Positions 15,040 through 22,688 of a DNA stretch of 34,953 nucleotides are shown one piece after another. The notes beneath the pieces were generated by a model. The model searched no databases and was not told the DNA's origin. It saw nothing but the letters and a program-made list of their open reading frames with translations. Each line of letters opens with the position of its first letter. Position 1 is the first letter of the stretch. This DNA is from Clostridia bacterium (lineage in GTDB: Bacteria; Bacillota; Clostridia; Oscillospirales; CAG-272): positions 1-34,953 of the forward strand of contig JAFTXK010000084.1 of NCBI GenBank assembly GCA_017461635.1, written 5' to 3'. The position numbers were made by a program, and so were the translations under genes.

Positions 15040-15897
15040 ATGGAACTTTTATGGCTCAAATACTTTTGCGATGCGGCACAAACAGAGAATTTCTCTGAGA
15101 CGGCAAGGCATTATTTTGTTCCACCGTCAAATATTTCTCAGACAATAAAAAAGCTTGAAAAGGAGCTTGGCATTGAGCTTTTCGACCGCACAAAAAATAA
15201 GCTGACCCTAAGTACCGGCGGAAGGATCTATTACGAGGGGGTAAAACGAGCTTTAGACCAGCTCGAAAGCACAAAAGCGGCACTCTCGGACAGCACGGGG
15301 ATCATCTCGGGCGAGCTTCGCCTCAAAGTATGTACAAACCGACGCATCGTTACAAAAGCCATAGAGCATTTCAGCGAGCTCTATCCCTCCGTATCATTCA
15401 GAATACGGCACGAGGGCGGTCAGGACAGCGATTTTGATATTATTATAACCGACACCGAGCTTGACAGCGACCGTTTTGAAAAAAAGCTTCTCATAAATGA
15501 AAAGGTAGGTCTTGCGCTCAATCGGAAAAATCCTCTTGCCGAAAAAGAAAATATCGAGCCTTGCGATCTTTCCTCGGAGCATTTTATAACTATGCATGAG
15601 GGTAGCAGCATGTACCGCCTTGCAAAGCGGATCTGCTCCCAAGCGGGCTTTGAACCGAATATCGCCATCTGCACTGATGACCCCTTATATATCAGAAAAT
15701 ATATTGAAATGGGGCTTGGCATCTCCATCTTCCCGATATTTTCATGGAAAGGGCAGTTTTCGGATGGCGTTATGCTGAAAAACATCGGAGATTTTCACAG
15801 AAAAACATATATTTACCACCCTAAAAACCGCTATATATCCCGTGCATCATCTGTCTTCAAGGAGCTCCTTTTTAAAATGGTGGAAAATGAGCTCTGA
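15040..15897 (+). CDS. LysR-family transcriptional regulator (285 aa)
   Basis: DNA-binding regulator with an N-terminal winged helix-turn-helix (residues about 1-60: WLKYFCDAAQTENFSETARHYFVPPSNISQTIKKLEKELGIELF in outline) and a periplasmic-binding-protein-like effector domain from about residue 90. The start is the ATG at 15040, with AGGAG 7 nt ahead; the longer frame from 14953 begins at the predicted transcript start and is rejected. It is divergent from the tryptophan transporter operon and convergent with the TlpA-like gene, with only 23 nt and no visible hairpin between. Its effector is unknown; control of its own promoter, and perhaps of the transporter, is an inference from the inverted repeat. 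Confidence 0.9.
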   Translation: MELLWLKYFCDAAQTENFSETARHYFVPPSNISQTIKKLEKELGIELFDRTKNKLTLSTGGRIYYEGVKRALDQLESTKAALSDSTGIISGELRLKVCTNRRIVTKAIEHFSELYPSVSFRIRHEGGQDSDFDIIITDTELDSDRFEKKLLINEKVGLALNRKNPLAEKENIEPCDLSSEHFITMHEGSSMYRLAKRICSQAGFEPNIAICTDDPLYIRKYIEMGLGISIFPIFSWKGQFSDGVMLKNIGDFHRKTYIYHPKNRYISRASSVFKELLFKMVENEL

Positions 15898-15920
15898 ACA
15901 ATGGCAGAAATCATTATCTA

Positions 15921-16592
15921 TCATTCAAGAAGCATTCCGATGCCCTGCGCCAGAGAAGAAGCGTCGAGCATACCCATACCGTAAGCTACCATTTTGCCTT
16001 CGGCATCAATGAAGAAGGTCATGGGAATAGAGGATGCGCCATAGGCTATCGATCCTTCAAGCCCCGTATCGAAATACACAGGGAAGGTATAACCCGCCGA
16101 TTCAATAAAGGACTTTGCCGTTTCAACAGTCTCCCTTGAACCGTCGGTAACATTCAGCATAATAAAGTTTATATCTTCGCCGTATTCCTTATATGCGCTC
16201 TCAAAATCAGGCATCTCGCTCTTACAGGGCGGACACCAGCTCGCCCAGAAATTCAGTATCACGGGTTTGCCACGAAAATCAGAGAGTTTAAAGCTGTTTC
16301 CCTCTCTATCCGCCATAGAGAAATCGGGCGCAAGCCCGTTATCCTCCGATTCGGTTTCGGCAGATGTTTCCGACGTATCTTCAGGTGCATCTGTTTCTCC
16401 GCCCGAAAGATCGACGGTAACGGTATCTCCAATCTCGTCCTGAACAGGCGTTTTAGTATCGCTTCCTCCCTGAGTTATGAGAGAATTCGGTTTATACCGA
16501 TCGCCCAGACGCGCATAAAGAACCGAGGCAACAATAATTAAGATCACCAAAGCCGCTACAGCTATTATCAGCTTGATCTGTTGTTTTTTCAT
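15921..16592 (-). CDS. Membrane-anchored TlpA/ResA-like thiol-disulfide oxidoreductase (223 aa)
   Basis: Extracytoplasmic thioredoxin-fold protein held by one N-terminal membrane segment (residues about 8-26). A Thr/Glu/Asp-rich linker runs to residue 85 and is followed by the TlpA/AhpC-type domain (APDFSMADREGNSFKLSDFRGKPVILNFW in part). The active site is WCPPC with C120 and C123, and the cis-proline loop is SIPMTF. The start is set by AGGAGG 5 nt before the ATG at 16590-16592; the longer frame to 16637 runs into ccdA. It is the last gene of the FTR-trxA-ccdA operon, and CcdA is the expected source of its electrons. Its substrate could be disulfides of secreted proteins; no cytochrome c maturation genes are nearby. 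Confidence 0.9.
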   Translation of the reverse strand: MKKQQIKLIIAVAALVILIIVASVLYARLGDRYKPNSLITQGGSDTKTPVQDEIGDTVTVDLSGGETDAPEDTSETSAETESEDNGLAPDFSMADREGNSFKLSDFRGKPVILNFWASWCPPCKSEMPDFESAYKEYGEDINFIMLNVTDGSRETVETAKSFIESAGYTFPVYFDTGLEGSIAYGASSIPMTFFIDAEGKMVAYGMGMLDASSLAQGIGMLLE

Positions 16593-16602
16593 GCCTTCCT
16601 CC

Positions 16603-17262
16603 TTATGCAAGAAGAGTAAGAAATCTGCCGAGTACACCCGTCATCATCAGAATACCCACAAGGATCAGCAGAGAACCGCAAACAATATTTATTATCTTGT
16701 AATTACGTTTGATGAAATCAAAAGCATTTTTCAGGCTGTCGATAAGCAACGCGCTCGCCACAAAGGGAATTCCGAGACCGAGAGAATATGCAAGGAGCAT
16801 AATTATCCCCTTCAGCGCCTGCCCCTCGCTTGAAGCCAGCATAAGTGCCGATCCGAGAAAAGCACCGACGCAGGGCGTCCAGCCAACCGAAAAGATCACT
16901 CCGAAAAGAAGCGAGCTGATAAACCCCTTTTTCTTTCCTATATTTCCGCCGCCAAAGCCGCGCATAAAGCTCAGATCAAATAATCCGAGATAGCTGAGTC
17001 CGAAAAATACCACAACAGCTCCCGTAACAATATCGAGAACGGTTCTGTATTTCACCAAAAACGATCCGAGAGTACCCGCAAGTGCTCCCATCAGTACAAA
17101 AACGGCGGTAAATCCCGTCACAAATCCCAGAGCTCCCGCAAGAGATCTCCTTTTTGAGCTTTCACCGCCGGCAAAATAGGAAATATAGATCGGTATCATG
17201 GGAAGCAGACAGGGAGAAATGAAGGTTATTATACCTTCAAGAAATGCGATAAAATAGGTCAT
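16603..17262 (-). CDS. ccdA: CcdA/DsbD-type transmembrane thiol transporter (219 aa)
   Basis: Polytopic membrane protein that passes electrons from cytoplasmic thioredoxin to extracytoplasmic thioredoxin-like proteins. The two key cysteines are visible in their usual settings: FISPCLLPMIP in the first membrane helix and GWTPCVGAFLG in the fourth. About six hydrophobic segments fit the family. The ATG at 17260-17262 follows the trxA stop by a single base and is preferred over an upstream TTG at 17274 that overlaps trxA; both are possible. It is tightly packed with trxA upstream and the TlpA-like gene 10 nt downstream. Confidence 0.93.
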   Translation of the reverse strand: MTYFIAFLEGIITFISPCLLPMIPIYISYFAGGESSKRRSLAGALGFVTGFTAVFVLMGALAGTLGSFLVKYRTVLDIVTGAVVVFFGLSYLGLFDLSFMRGFGGGNIGKKKGFISSLLFGVIFSVGWTPCVGAFLGSALMLASSEGQALKGIIMLLAYSLGLGIPFVASALLIDSLKNAFDFIKRNYKIINIVCGSLLILVGILMMTGVLGRFLTLLA

Positions 17263-17263
17263 A

Positions 17264-17575
17264 TCAGCCTTCAAGCAGAGCCAGGACCTCAGACTTCGGA
17301 CGCGCTCCGATGATCTTTCCCTCAGCCTTTCCGTTCTTTATAACGATAAGAGTCGGTATGCTCATGATCCCAAATGCCTGCGCCAGCTCGGCTTCATCAT
17401 CAACATTCACCTTTCCCACAAGATACTGCGGATTCTCCTCCGCGATCTCGTCAACGATCGGTGACATCATACGGCAGGGGCCGCACCATGTTGCCCAAAA
17501 ATCAAGCAGTACGGGCTTTTCGCTCTTCATAACCTCATTTTCAAAATTATCCTTTGTTACAGTTAATACAGACAT
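17264..17575 (-). CDS. trxA: Thioredoxin (103 aa)
   Basis: Cytoplasmic dithiol carrier. The active site is WCGPC (C31, C34) after LLDFWAT, and the cis-proline loop is SIPTL. Length and motifs are canonical. AAAGGAGG stands 8 nt before the ATG. It lies 14 nt after the FTR-like gene and one base before ccdA. This suggests it takes electrons from the FTR-like protein and hands them to CcdA. No thioredoxin reductase (TrxB) gene is in the window. Confidence 0.96.
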   Translation of the reverse strand: MSVLTVTKDNFENEVMKSEKPVLLDFWATWCGPCRMMSPIVDEIAEENPQYLVGKVNVDDEAELAQAFGIMSIPTLIVIKNGKAEGKIIGARPKSEVLALLEG

Positions 17576-17589
17576 AGTAAAATCCTCCT

Positions 17590-17790
17590 TTAATTATCCT
17601 TTTCTTTATAATAAAGCATGCAGTGACAGTAGCCCTCAAAATCGGGATCTGCCATCTGCTCCCGAAATTCACGGCAGATGCATTTAGTATCCTCGCTTCG
17701 CTCCATCCTGCAAGGGCAATAACCGTCCTTCGCCTTAAGCCCTTCCTTTATGGTGGCTACCATTTCCTTGTCCTCATTGAGACGTATCAC
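17590..17790 (-). CDS. Ferredoxin-thioredoxin reductase catalytic-chain-like protein (66 aa, GTG start)
   Basis: Small iron-sulfur protein related to the catalytic chain of ferredoxin-thioredoxin reductase, which reduces thioredoxin with ferredoxin electrons at a [4Fe-4S] cluster next to a disulfide. Six cysteines occur in three pairs: CPC (C25, C27), CIC (C37, C39) and CHC (C55, C57). By comparison with the plant/cyanobacterial enzyme, C27 and C57 would be the redox disulfide and the other four the cluster ligands. The spacing (9 then 15 residues) differs from the CPC-X16-CPC-X8-CHC of photosynthetic enzymes and fits the shorter anaerobe type. The start is GTG at 17788-17790 after AAGGCGGTGA. 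No variable-chain partner gene is nearby. It is first in the operon with trxA. Confidence 0.85.
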   Translation of the reverse strand: MIRLNEDKEMVATIKEGLKAKDGYCPCRMERSEDTKCICREFREQMADPDFEGYCHCMLYYKEKDN

Positions 17791-17812
17791 ATTATCACCG
17801 CCTTTCCTATTT

Positions 17813-17841
17813 AATATAACATAAAAACGCAAAAAATGCAA
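17813..17841 (-). promoter_or_regulatory. Promoter of the FTR-trxA-ccdA-tlpA operon
   Basis: On the minus strand TTGCAT (17836-17841), 17 nt, TATATT (17813-17818). The transcript would begin about 16 nt before the GTG start codon. Confidence 0.7.
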
Positions 17842-17870
17842 GAGGATATTTTGGGTATAAAATATCCTCT
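17841..17870. promoter_or_regulatory. Palindrome abutting the -35 box of the redox operon
   Basis: AGAGGATATTT (17841-17851) and AAATATCCTCT (17860-17870) form an 11-bp inverted repeat with an 8-nt spacer. Its proximal edge touches the first base of the -35 hexamer. The position and dyad symmetry suggest a binding site for a dimeric regulator, perhaps redox-responsive. No regulator gene is adjacent, so identity is unknown. Confidence 0.55.
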
Positions 17871-17880
17871 CTGCACATTT

Positions 17881-17909
17881 GCACAAGTCCGTTAAAAACG
17901 GACTTGTGC
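17881..17909. terminator. Hairpin terminator between the surface-protein and redox operons
   Basis: GCACAAGTCCGT (17881-17892) pairs with ACGGACTTGTGC (17898-17909) around a short A-rich loop. It lies downstream of the 17966-19060 gene on the minus strand, though the T-tract on that side is poor (AAATG). It probably ends the upstream operon and insulates the redox promoter. Confidence 0.6.
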
Positions 17910-17965
17910 AAAATTTTGATGACTATTTTATTTAAGATTTGTTTTTTCAACGCTTTTTTGTTATA

Positions 17966-19060
17966 TTATTTTCTTCTTATTCTTATTCCCATGAGAAAGC
18001 CCAATGCAAAGAAAATAACACATAAAATTATTAAAACTAATACCGTGACCCTGCCGTTGCCATTTGAAGCACCTGTATCTGCGGTATCGGACACAGACTT
18101 ATCTGTGGATTCAGGGGAAATATCGGTCTCCACACTGCTCTCATCAAGGTCATCTGCCGATCCACTGCCGGATTCGGGCGATGCTTCTGTCTCATAGACC
18201 GAGGTACTGATGCCCAAGGTGCTCTGAATTCTGCTTTTCAGCTCCGCATCTTCAGTCTTGTTTGCGTAAACTCGTATTTCCTCTTCCATGGCAGATATCA
18301 AATTTCCGCACCAATATATCCCGCCGTGGTCGTAATCATAAGAAATATCCGTCTCGTCAAAACCGTCTTCTCGGTAATCAAGCCAAAGACTGTAATATTT
18401 ATCCTGCGATATCAGTCCTTCGCTTTTCAGATAAGACATCTTATCGCCTTTTGATCTATCCGAAATATCATCCTCGGCACTGTAATCAAAGGGGTGCATA
18501 CCCACAAGTATTTTTCCTGTGTATATAACCGTATCAAGATCATTTAATGCCTCATAGGTTATGTATTCATATTTCTCTCCTGTGCTGTCGATATATTCCC
18601 ACCTTCTTGACAGAGGCTGACCGTTTTCGCCATAAAATGATGCCGATAAATGACCGTTGTCATAACTCGTTCTGACCTCAGCCACAGGTTCTATCTTAAA
18701 TATAAATCCGTTTTTGGGGCGACCGGAGCTATCGCCATCGATTGAAATTCTCTCGGCTCCGTAACCGCTGGGAAGAGACTCTGTCACAAGCTCGCAGGTA
18801 TAATAATCCCCTTCGGGGCGTTCAAAGGAAAAGTATCCGTCCTTATCGGTAAATATCGCAATCGGACGCGAGCCGTAATACCAGCCGTTCTCCCCCTGCT
18901 CATATGCACTTACCTCTATCTTCACATTAAGCAGATTGATATTTTTATCTGCTTTTACCTGACCCTCAATTATCTCTCCTGCAAAAGCGCTCACCGCCAA
19001 AAAACAGATCAAAGCCACAGGTATTAATATATATATAAGCCTAAAAATCGAGTGCTTCAT
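17966..19060 (-). CDS. Membrane-anchored surface protein with prealbumin-like N-terminal domain (364 aa)
   Basis: Function unknown. The signal peptide MKHSIFRLIYILIPVALICFLAVSAFA is followed by a beta-sandwich region (IIEGQVKADKNINLLNVKIEV, FTDKDGYFSFERPEGDYYTCEL in parts) like the Cna-B/carboxypeptidase regulatory folds that cap surface proteins. The middle (residues about 140-290) is rich in aromatic and acidic residues and is not recognised. A Ser/Asp/Glu-rich linker leads to a C-terminal membrane helix (VLVLIILCVIFFALGFLMG) and an RIRRK tail. This gives an exterior domain tethered by its C-terminus without a sortase motif. AAGGAGG precedes the ATG. It is 29 nt after the WG-repeat gene, so they are likely co-expressed. 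Confidence 0.75.
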   Translation of the reverse strand: MKHSIFRLIYILIPVALICFLAVSAFAGEIIEGQVKADKNINLLNVKIEVSAYEQGENGWYYGSRPIAIFTDKDGYFSFERPEGDYYTCELVTESLPSGYGAERISIDGDSSGRPKNGFIFKIEPVAEVRTSYDNGHLSASFYGENGQPLSRRWEYIDSTGEKYEYITYEALNDLDTVIYTGKILVGMHPFDYSAEDDISDRSKGDKMSYLKSEGLISQDKYYSLWLDYREDGFDETDISYDYDHGGIYWCGNLISAMEEEIRVYANKTEDAELKSRIQSTLGISTSVYETEASPESGSGSADDLDESSVETDISPESTDKSVSDTADTGASNGNGRVTVLVLIILCVIFFALGFLMGIRIRRK

Positions 19061-19089
19061 AAATTATCCTCCTTATCGGCATTGATTTT

Positions 19090-20610
19090 TCAATATAAGA
19101 GCGATGCTGTAATAGAATAATCAATGGAAACATCTATTTCTTCAAACTCGCGAGGCACTATCTCATTCAGCTCCCAATCGTATATGCCCCAGCTTTCTTC
19201 ATCTCCAACGATTATATATCCGTCGCTTCCTATAGCAATGCGGTCCATTTCGGGCGGAAATATCTCCTTTCCCTCTGAGTTCACAAGTCCGTATTCAGAA
19301 TACCCCAAGCATCCATCGAAATATTCGGTTGTGGTGATAGCAAGTCCCATGCCGTAAAAGTAGGTCATCATATCATATTTAGGCTTGATCAAATAATTTC
19401 CTTCAAGATCGATAAATCCGCATTTTCCGTCTGCATAGACCTTAGCAAATCCGTTCCAAAAATCGCTTACATCCTCAAATTCGGGTTCAATTATAAAATA
19501 TCCTTCATTATCGATAAAGCCCCATTTATTCCCCAATTTTACACGCGCAATACCGTTTTCCGCAAAATCATATGCATCATCAAAGCAAGGCTCGATATAG
19601 TATTCGCCATTCTTATCTATATAGCCCCATTTGCCGTCCATCTCAACTGCCGCGAGACCGAAAGAGAAGCTTTTAACTCCATCGAAGGTATAGTCAATGA
19701 TGAGTTCCTCGCTTTTATTGATAAATCCAAATTTTCCATTCAGCTTTACTCCTGCAAGCTCCTCAGAAAAATCGTATGCATACTCATATTCAGGTTCTAT
19801 AAGCACATCCCCCGAATAATCTATATATCCATATTTCCCCTCAAAAACAATAATGGCTATTCCATCCTCTTCAAATGAATAAATATCATCATATATAGCA
19901 TCACAGCCGATATTACCGTCCTTATCAACAAAGCCTTTCTTTCCGTTAACAGTATATGTATAAGTCTTGTATTCCTCATGACGGTATGAGCAAAAGATAT
20001 CTTCGATCTCAACATCAAGAATATCATTGCCGTTTTTGTCCTGTAGATAAGACGTTTCCTTATAACCTCCGCTGAATACGGATTGCTCGGGATGCCTTTC
20101 ATATTGATTCCCCTCGGTATCAATTACATAACTAAAGCTTCCTGCTTTGACATATGCATATCCATCTTCATAAAATCTGAAGGACTTACTATAGCGCGGC
20201 TCGATTATCATCTCCCCGTCACGGTCAATAAATCCCCATCTTCCGTTCAGCTTGACGGAAGCGAAGCCGTTACTGAAGGGCTCTGCATTATCAAATCGTT
20301 GATCGGTTATAAAATCTCCGTTTGTATCAATATAACTCCACTTGTCTTCAATCCTCACGGGCGCGATGGCGTCCTTTGTAAAATTCTCCGCGCTGTCAAA
20401 TTTAAAATCTATAACGGTCTTGCCCTTTTCATTTATAAATCCCCACTTACCGTCCTTTTTGGCGGCAATCAGACCGAATTTGAAAACTGCATCGCCATCA
20501 TATTCGGCAGTTTTCTTCCCCCCGCATCCAAAGAAGCAAAAAAGGAGGATGCATGAAAGAAGGATCAAGATAAATAATGCAGATGGGTTCTTTAGAGTTC
20601 TCTTTTTCAT
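19090..20610 (-). CDS. WG-repeat lipoprotein (506 aa)
   Basis: Exported lipoprotein with lipidation expected at C29 (FFGC). GGAGG stands 6 nt before the ATG. About ten WG repeats of 30-40 residues follow (GKWGFINEKGKTVIDFKFD, NGRWGFIDRDGEMIIEPRY, GKWGYIDKNGEYYIEPCFD). The fourth is degenerate, with a longer acidic insertion (residues about 165-215). It is a longer paralogue of the protein at 1715-2827: units such as ARVKLGxKWGxID with EGYFxIxPxF are nearly shared. WG repeats probably form a beta-rich solenoid or propeller on the cell surface, and no ligand is known. It is first in a two-gene operon with the 364-residue membrane protein. Confidence 0.85.
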   Translation of the reverse strand: MKKRTLKNPSALFILILLSCILLFCFFGCGGKKTAEYDGDAVFKFGLIAAKKDGKWGFINEKGKTVIDFKFDSAENFTKDAIAPVRIEDKWSYIDTNGDFITDQRFDNAEPFSNGFASVKLNGRWGFIDRDGEMIIEPRYSKSFRFYEDGYAYVKAGSFSYVIDTEGNQYERHPEQSVFSGGYKETSYLQDKNGNDILDVEIEDIFCSYRHEEYKTYTYTVNGKKGFVDKDGNIGCDAIYDDIYSFEEDGIAIIVFEGKYGYIDYSGDVLIEPEYEYAYDFSEELAGVKLNGKFGFINKSEELIIDYTFDGVKSFSFGLAAVEMDGKWGYIDKNGEYYIEPCFDDAYDFAENGIARVKLGNKWGFIDNEGYFIIEPEFEDVSDFWNGFAKVYADGKCGFIDLEGNYLIKPKYDMMTYFYGMGLAITTTEYFDGCLGYSEYGLVNSEGKEIFPPEMDRIAIGSDGYIIVGDEESWGIYDWELNEIVPREFEEIDVSIDYSITASLLY

Positions 20611-20760
20611 AACATACCTCCGTTTATTCAGTTGTGTCTGCTGCAGCCCCTTGGCTGTATTTTTAATATATCATATATTTATGAATTGAGTATGAATTAT
20701 TATCTCCGCGTTCATTATATAAACGAATGAAAAGAAAAATTCTCACACTTCCCGGATAAA

Positions 20761-20802
20761 ATTTTGTGAGGAGCGCTCAACATATGATGCTCCTCACAAA
20801 AT
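20761..20802 (-). terminator. Terminator overlapping the hemolysin III stop codon
   Basis: ATTTTGTGAGGAGC (20761-20774) and its exact complement (20789-20802) form a 14-bp stem with a 14-nt loop. The right arm ends at the last base of the gene and the left arm runs into TTTTAT on the minus strand. The rest of 20611-20801 is AT-rich leader for the WG-repeat gene without a clear -35/-10 pair. Confidence 0.75.
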
Positions 20803-21476
20803 TATATAACATAGAAGAATATACAGAAAAATTGCAAAAGCGAACCGATAACGCAGAAGATATGGAAAACAGAATGCATATATCTGAATTTTCTGCCAAG
20901 ACCGTAGATCACCGCGCCGATGGTATATGCAATACCTCCGAGAAGGAGAAAGGTCGTTCCCGCAAAGCCCAGCGCATCAGTAACCGTCTTCCATGAGAAA
21001 ACAACGCACCAGCCCATGACGAGATAGCAGATCATGGAAAACACCTTATATTTTTCAAGATCGACTGCAGTCAAAGTAATTCCCAGTGCCGCCATTGCCC
21101 AGACAACTCCGAAAAGAGCCCAGCCCGTAACAGCACTCGCTTCTCTTACCGTGCAAAGCACTATGGGGGTATAAGTTCCCGCTATCAGCAGATAGACCGA
21201 GCAATGGTCGATAACTCTGAAGACCCTCTTTGCACCAAGCTTTGGGCTGAGCCCGTGATAGATGCTTGACATGGTATAGAGCACTATCATCATCGCGCCA
21301 TAGATACTGCACCCCACAACGCCCCATGCATTGCCTCGGATCGCCGCGAATATAACGCAAAGCGCCGTTACCACAACTCCCACACCGCCGCCTACGATAT
21401 GGCTGGTCATATTAAATATCTCTTCCCCATGGGTATATTTCGGGATCTCAATATATCTCTTCTCATTCATGTGCAT
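20802..21476 (-). CDS. Hemolysin III family (PAQR/TrhA) membrane protein (224 aa)
   Basis: Seven-helix membrane protein of the YqfA/HlyIII/PAQR superfamily. The family signature is visible: an early E and SH motif (GEEIFNMTSHIVGGG), YHGLSP after the third helix, IDHCSVYLLIAGTYTP, and a C-terminal HSVFHIF. The histidines and acidic residue are the presumed metal site. Despite the name, bacterial members are linked to membrane-energy homeostasis more than to toxin activity. AAGGAG lies just before the first ATG; a second ATG two codons later is also possible. The gene is divergent from the SDR gene at 21678. Confidence 0.92.
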   Translation of the reverse strand: MHMNEKRYIEIPKYTHGEEIFNMTSHIVGGGVGVVVTALCVIFAAIRGNAWGVVGCSIYGAMMIVLYTMSSIYHGLSPKLGAKRVFRVIDHCSVYLLIAGTYTPIVLCTVREASAVTGWALFGVVWAMAALGITLTAVDLEKYKVFSMICYLVMGWCVVFSWKTVTDALGFAGTTFLLLGGIAYTIGAVIYGLGRKFRYMHSVFHIFCVIGSLLQFFCIFFYVI

Positions 21477-21616
21477 AAAACTCCTTAATGTGGTTTTGTA
21501 TACTACATTATATCACATTAATATTCAAATTAAAAGTATTTTTCGAAATTTATTTGTGAATTTTTTATATACAAGAAGAAAAAGGCGATAAACATATATA
21601 AAAAAACTGTTTTTTC

Positions 21617-21645
21617 TTGACATCATGGTATTTTCGGGGTAAAAT
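21617..21645 (+). promoter_or_regulatory. Promoter of the SDR gene
   Basis: TTGACA (21617-21622), 17 nt, TAAAAT (21640-21645). The transcript would begin near 21652, which rules out the in-frame GTG at 21651 as start codon. Confidence 0.75.
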
Positions 21646-21677
21646 TAACAGTGAAAAAACTTGAAAGGTATATTACT

Positions 21678-22445
21678 ATGAAAAAAATTGCAATTATCAC
21701 AGGCGCCTCCTCGGGAATGGGACGCAGCTTTGCTGTAAAGCTCGATGCTTCCCGCAGCTTTGATGAGATCTGGCTTATCGCGCGCCGACTTGACAAGCTT
21801 GAAGAGCTGGCAAAGGAGCTGAAAGCCCCGGCAAAATGTATCTCTCTCGACCTTACCGATCCCCTGTCCTATGAGGAATATAAAAAGCTTCTTGAAGCCG
21901 AAAAGCCTCAGGTGGATATTCTTGTTTGCGCCGCAGGCTTTGGCAAGTTCGGTACATTTACCGAAATGCCTCTCGAGCCTCAGCTCCGCATGGTGGATCT
22001 CAATGTGAAGGCTCTTGTGGCAATTACTTATGAAACTCTGCCTTATATGACGGCGGGCGGTCAGATCTATGAGCTTGATTCGCTCTCCTCTTTTCAGCCC
22101 GTGCCTTATATCAATGTTTATGGCTCAACAAAGGCATTTGTGCTCAGCTTTTCACGCGCACTCAATGTAGAGCTGGTCAAGCGCGGTATTCATGTTATGG
22201 CGGTTTCCCCCGGATGGGTCAAGACCGAGTTTTTTGACCATGCCGTTACCGATGATACTATCGTCTATTACAACCGCTATTATGAATCCGACGAGGTAGT
22301 CGACAGGGCACTGCGCGATATGAAGAAGGGCAAGGATCTCTCGATCTGCGGCTTCCCCGTACGCGCTCAGGTGTTCTTTACCAAGCTCTTGCCCCACCGC
22401 CTTATTATGAGAATCTGGTGCAAACAGCAAAAAAAGCCCTTTTGA
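21678..22445 (+). CDS. Short-chain dehydrogenase/reductase (255 aa)
   Basis: NAD(P)-dependent oxidoreductase with a Rossmann fold. The cofactor motif TGASSGMG lies at residues about 8-15, AAGFG in the fourth strand region, and the catalytic YxxxK is Y148-K152 in YGSTK, with a serine-rich segment before it (ELDSLSS). The start is the ATG at 21678 with AAAGG 9 nt ahead. A basic residue soon after the second strand (IARRLDKL) favours NADPH. The C-terminal part (VFFTKLLPHRLIMRIW) is typical of SDRs annotated as DltE/YqjQ-like. The substrate is unknown. It stands alone between its own promoter and a strong terminator. Confidence 0.93.
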   Translation: MKKIAIITGASSGMGRSFAVKLDASRSFDEIWLIARRLDKLEELAKELKAPAKCISLDLTDPLSYEEYKKLLEAEKPQVDILVCAAGFGKFGTFTEMPLEPQLRMVDLNVKALVAITYETLPYMTAGGQIYELDSLSSFQPVPYINVYGSTKAFVLSFSRALNVELVKRGIHVMAVSPGWVKTEFFDHAVTDDTIVYYNRYYESDEVVDRALRDMKKGKDLSICGFPVRAQVFFTKLLPHRLIMRIWCKQQKKPF

Positions 22446-22563
22446 TTTCGCTTTGTGATCTTACATTAATATAATTTTGCTAAAAGAAAAGATATATAAA
22501 AGCTCGTGTGAATAATAATTTATACGTTTTATTTCTCTTACATTTTAATAAATACACATATAT

Positions 22564-22608
22564 CAGCAATGGGTCATCTCACATGATTGTTGAGATGACC
22601 CATTGCTG
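22564..22608 (+). terminator. Terminator after the SDR gene
   Basis: An 18-bp perfect stem with arms 22564-22581 and 22591-22608 (core AATGGGTCATCTCA) and a 9-nt loop. TTTTC follows on the plus strand. It lies 120 nt after the SDR stop, so it could also be a small intergenic repeat acting as terminator. Confidence 0.65.
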
Positions 22609-22628
22609 TTTTCAAGGTGATAATGACA

Positions 22629-22657
22629 AACCCTCGCATCGTACGCATGCGAGGGTT
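22629..22657 (-). terminator. Terminator after the small-peptide gene
   Basis: AACCCTCGCAT (22629-22639) pairs with ATGCGAGGGTT (22647-22657). The minus-strand 3' side reads TGTCATTATC, a weak T-tract. It lies 31 nt after the stop of the 36-residue peptide gene. Confidence 0.65.
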
Positions 22658-22688
22658 GCCACAAATTAATGGATATTAGTCGGACAGA

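Larger units (their letters stand above)
22446..22688. other. Intergenic region between SDR and small-peptide genes
   Basis: No gene is seen. Besides AT-rich sequence it holds two strong hairpins, listed separately at 22564-22608 and 22629-22657, one for each of the convergent transcripts. Confidence 0.6.

Noticed and set aside
20802-21476. Hemolysin III as a virulence toxin
   Set aside because: The family name is historical; the sequence is a PAQR-type seven-helix membrane protein and there is no sign of a secreted toxin.
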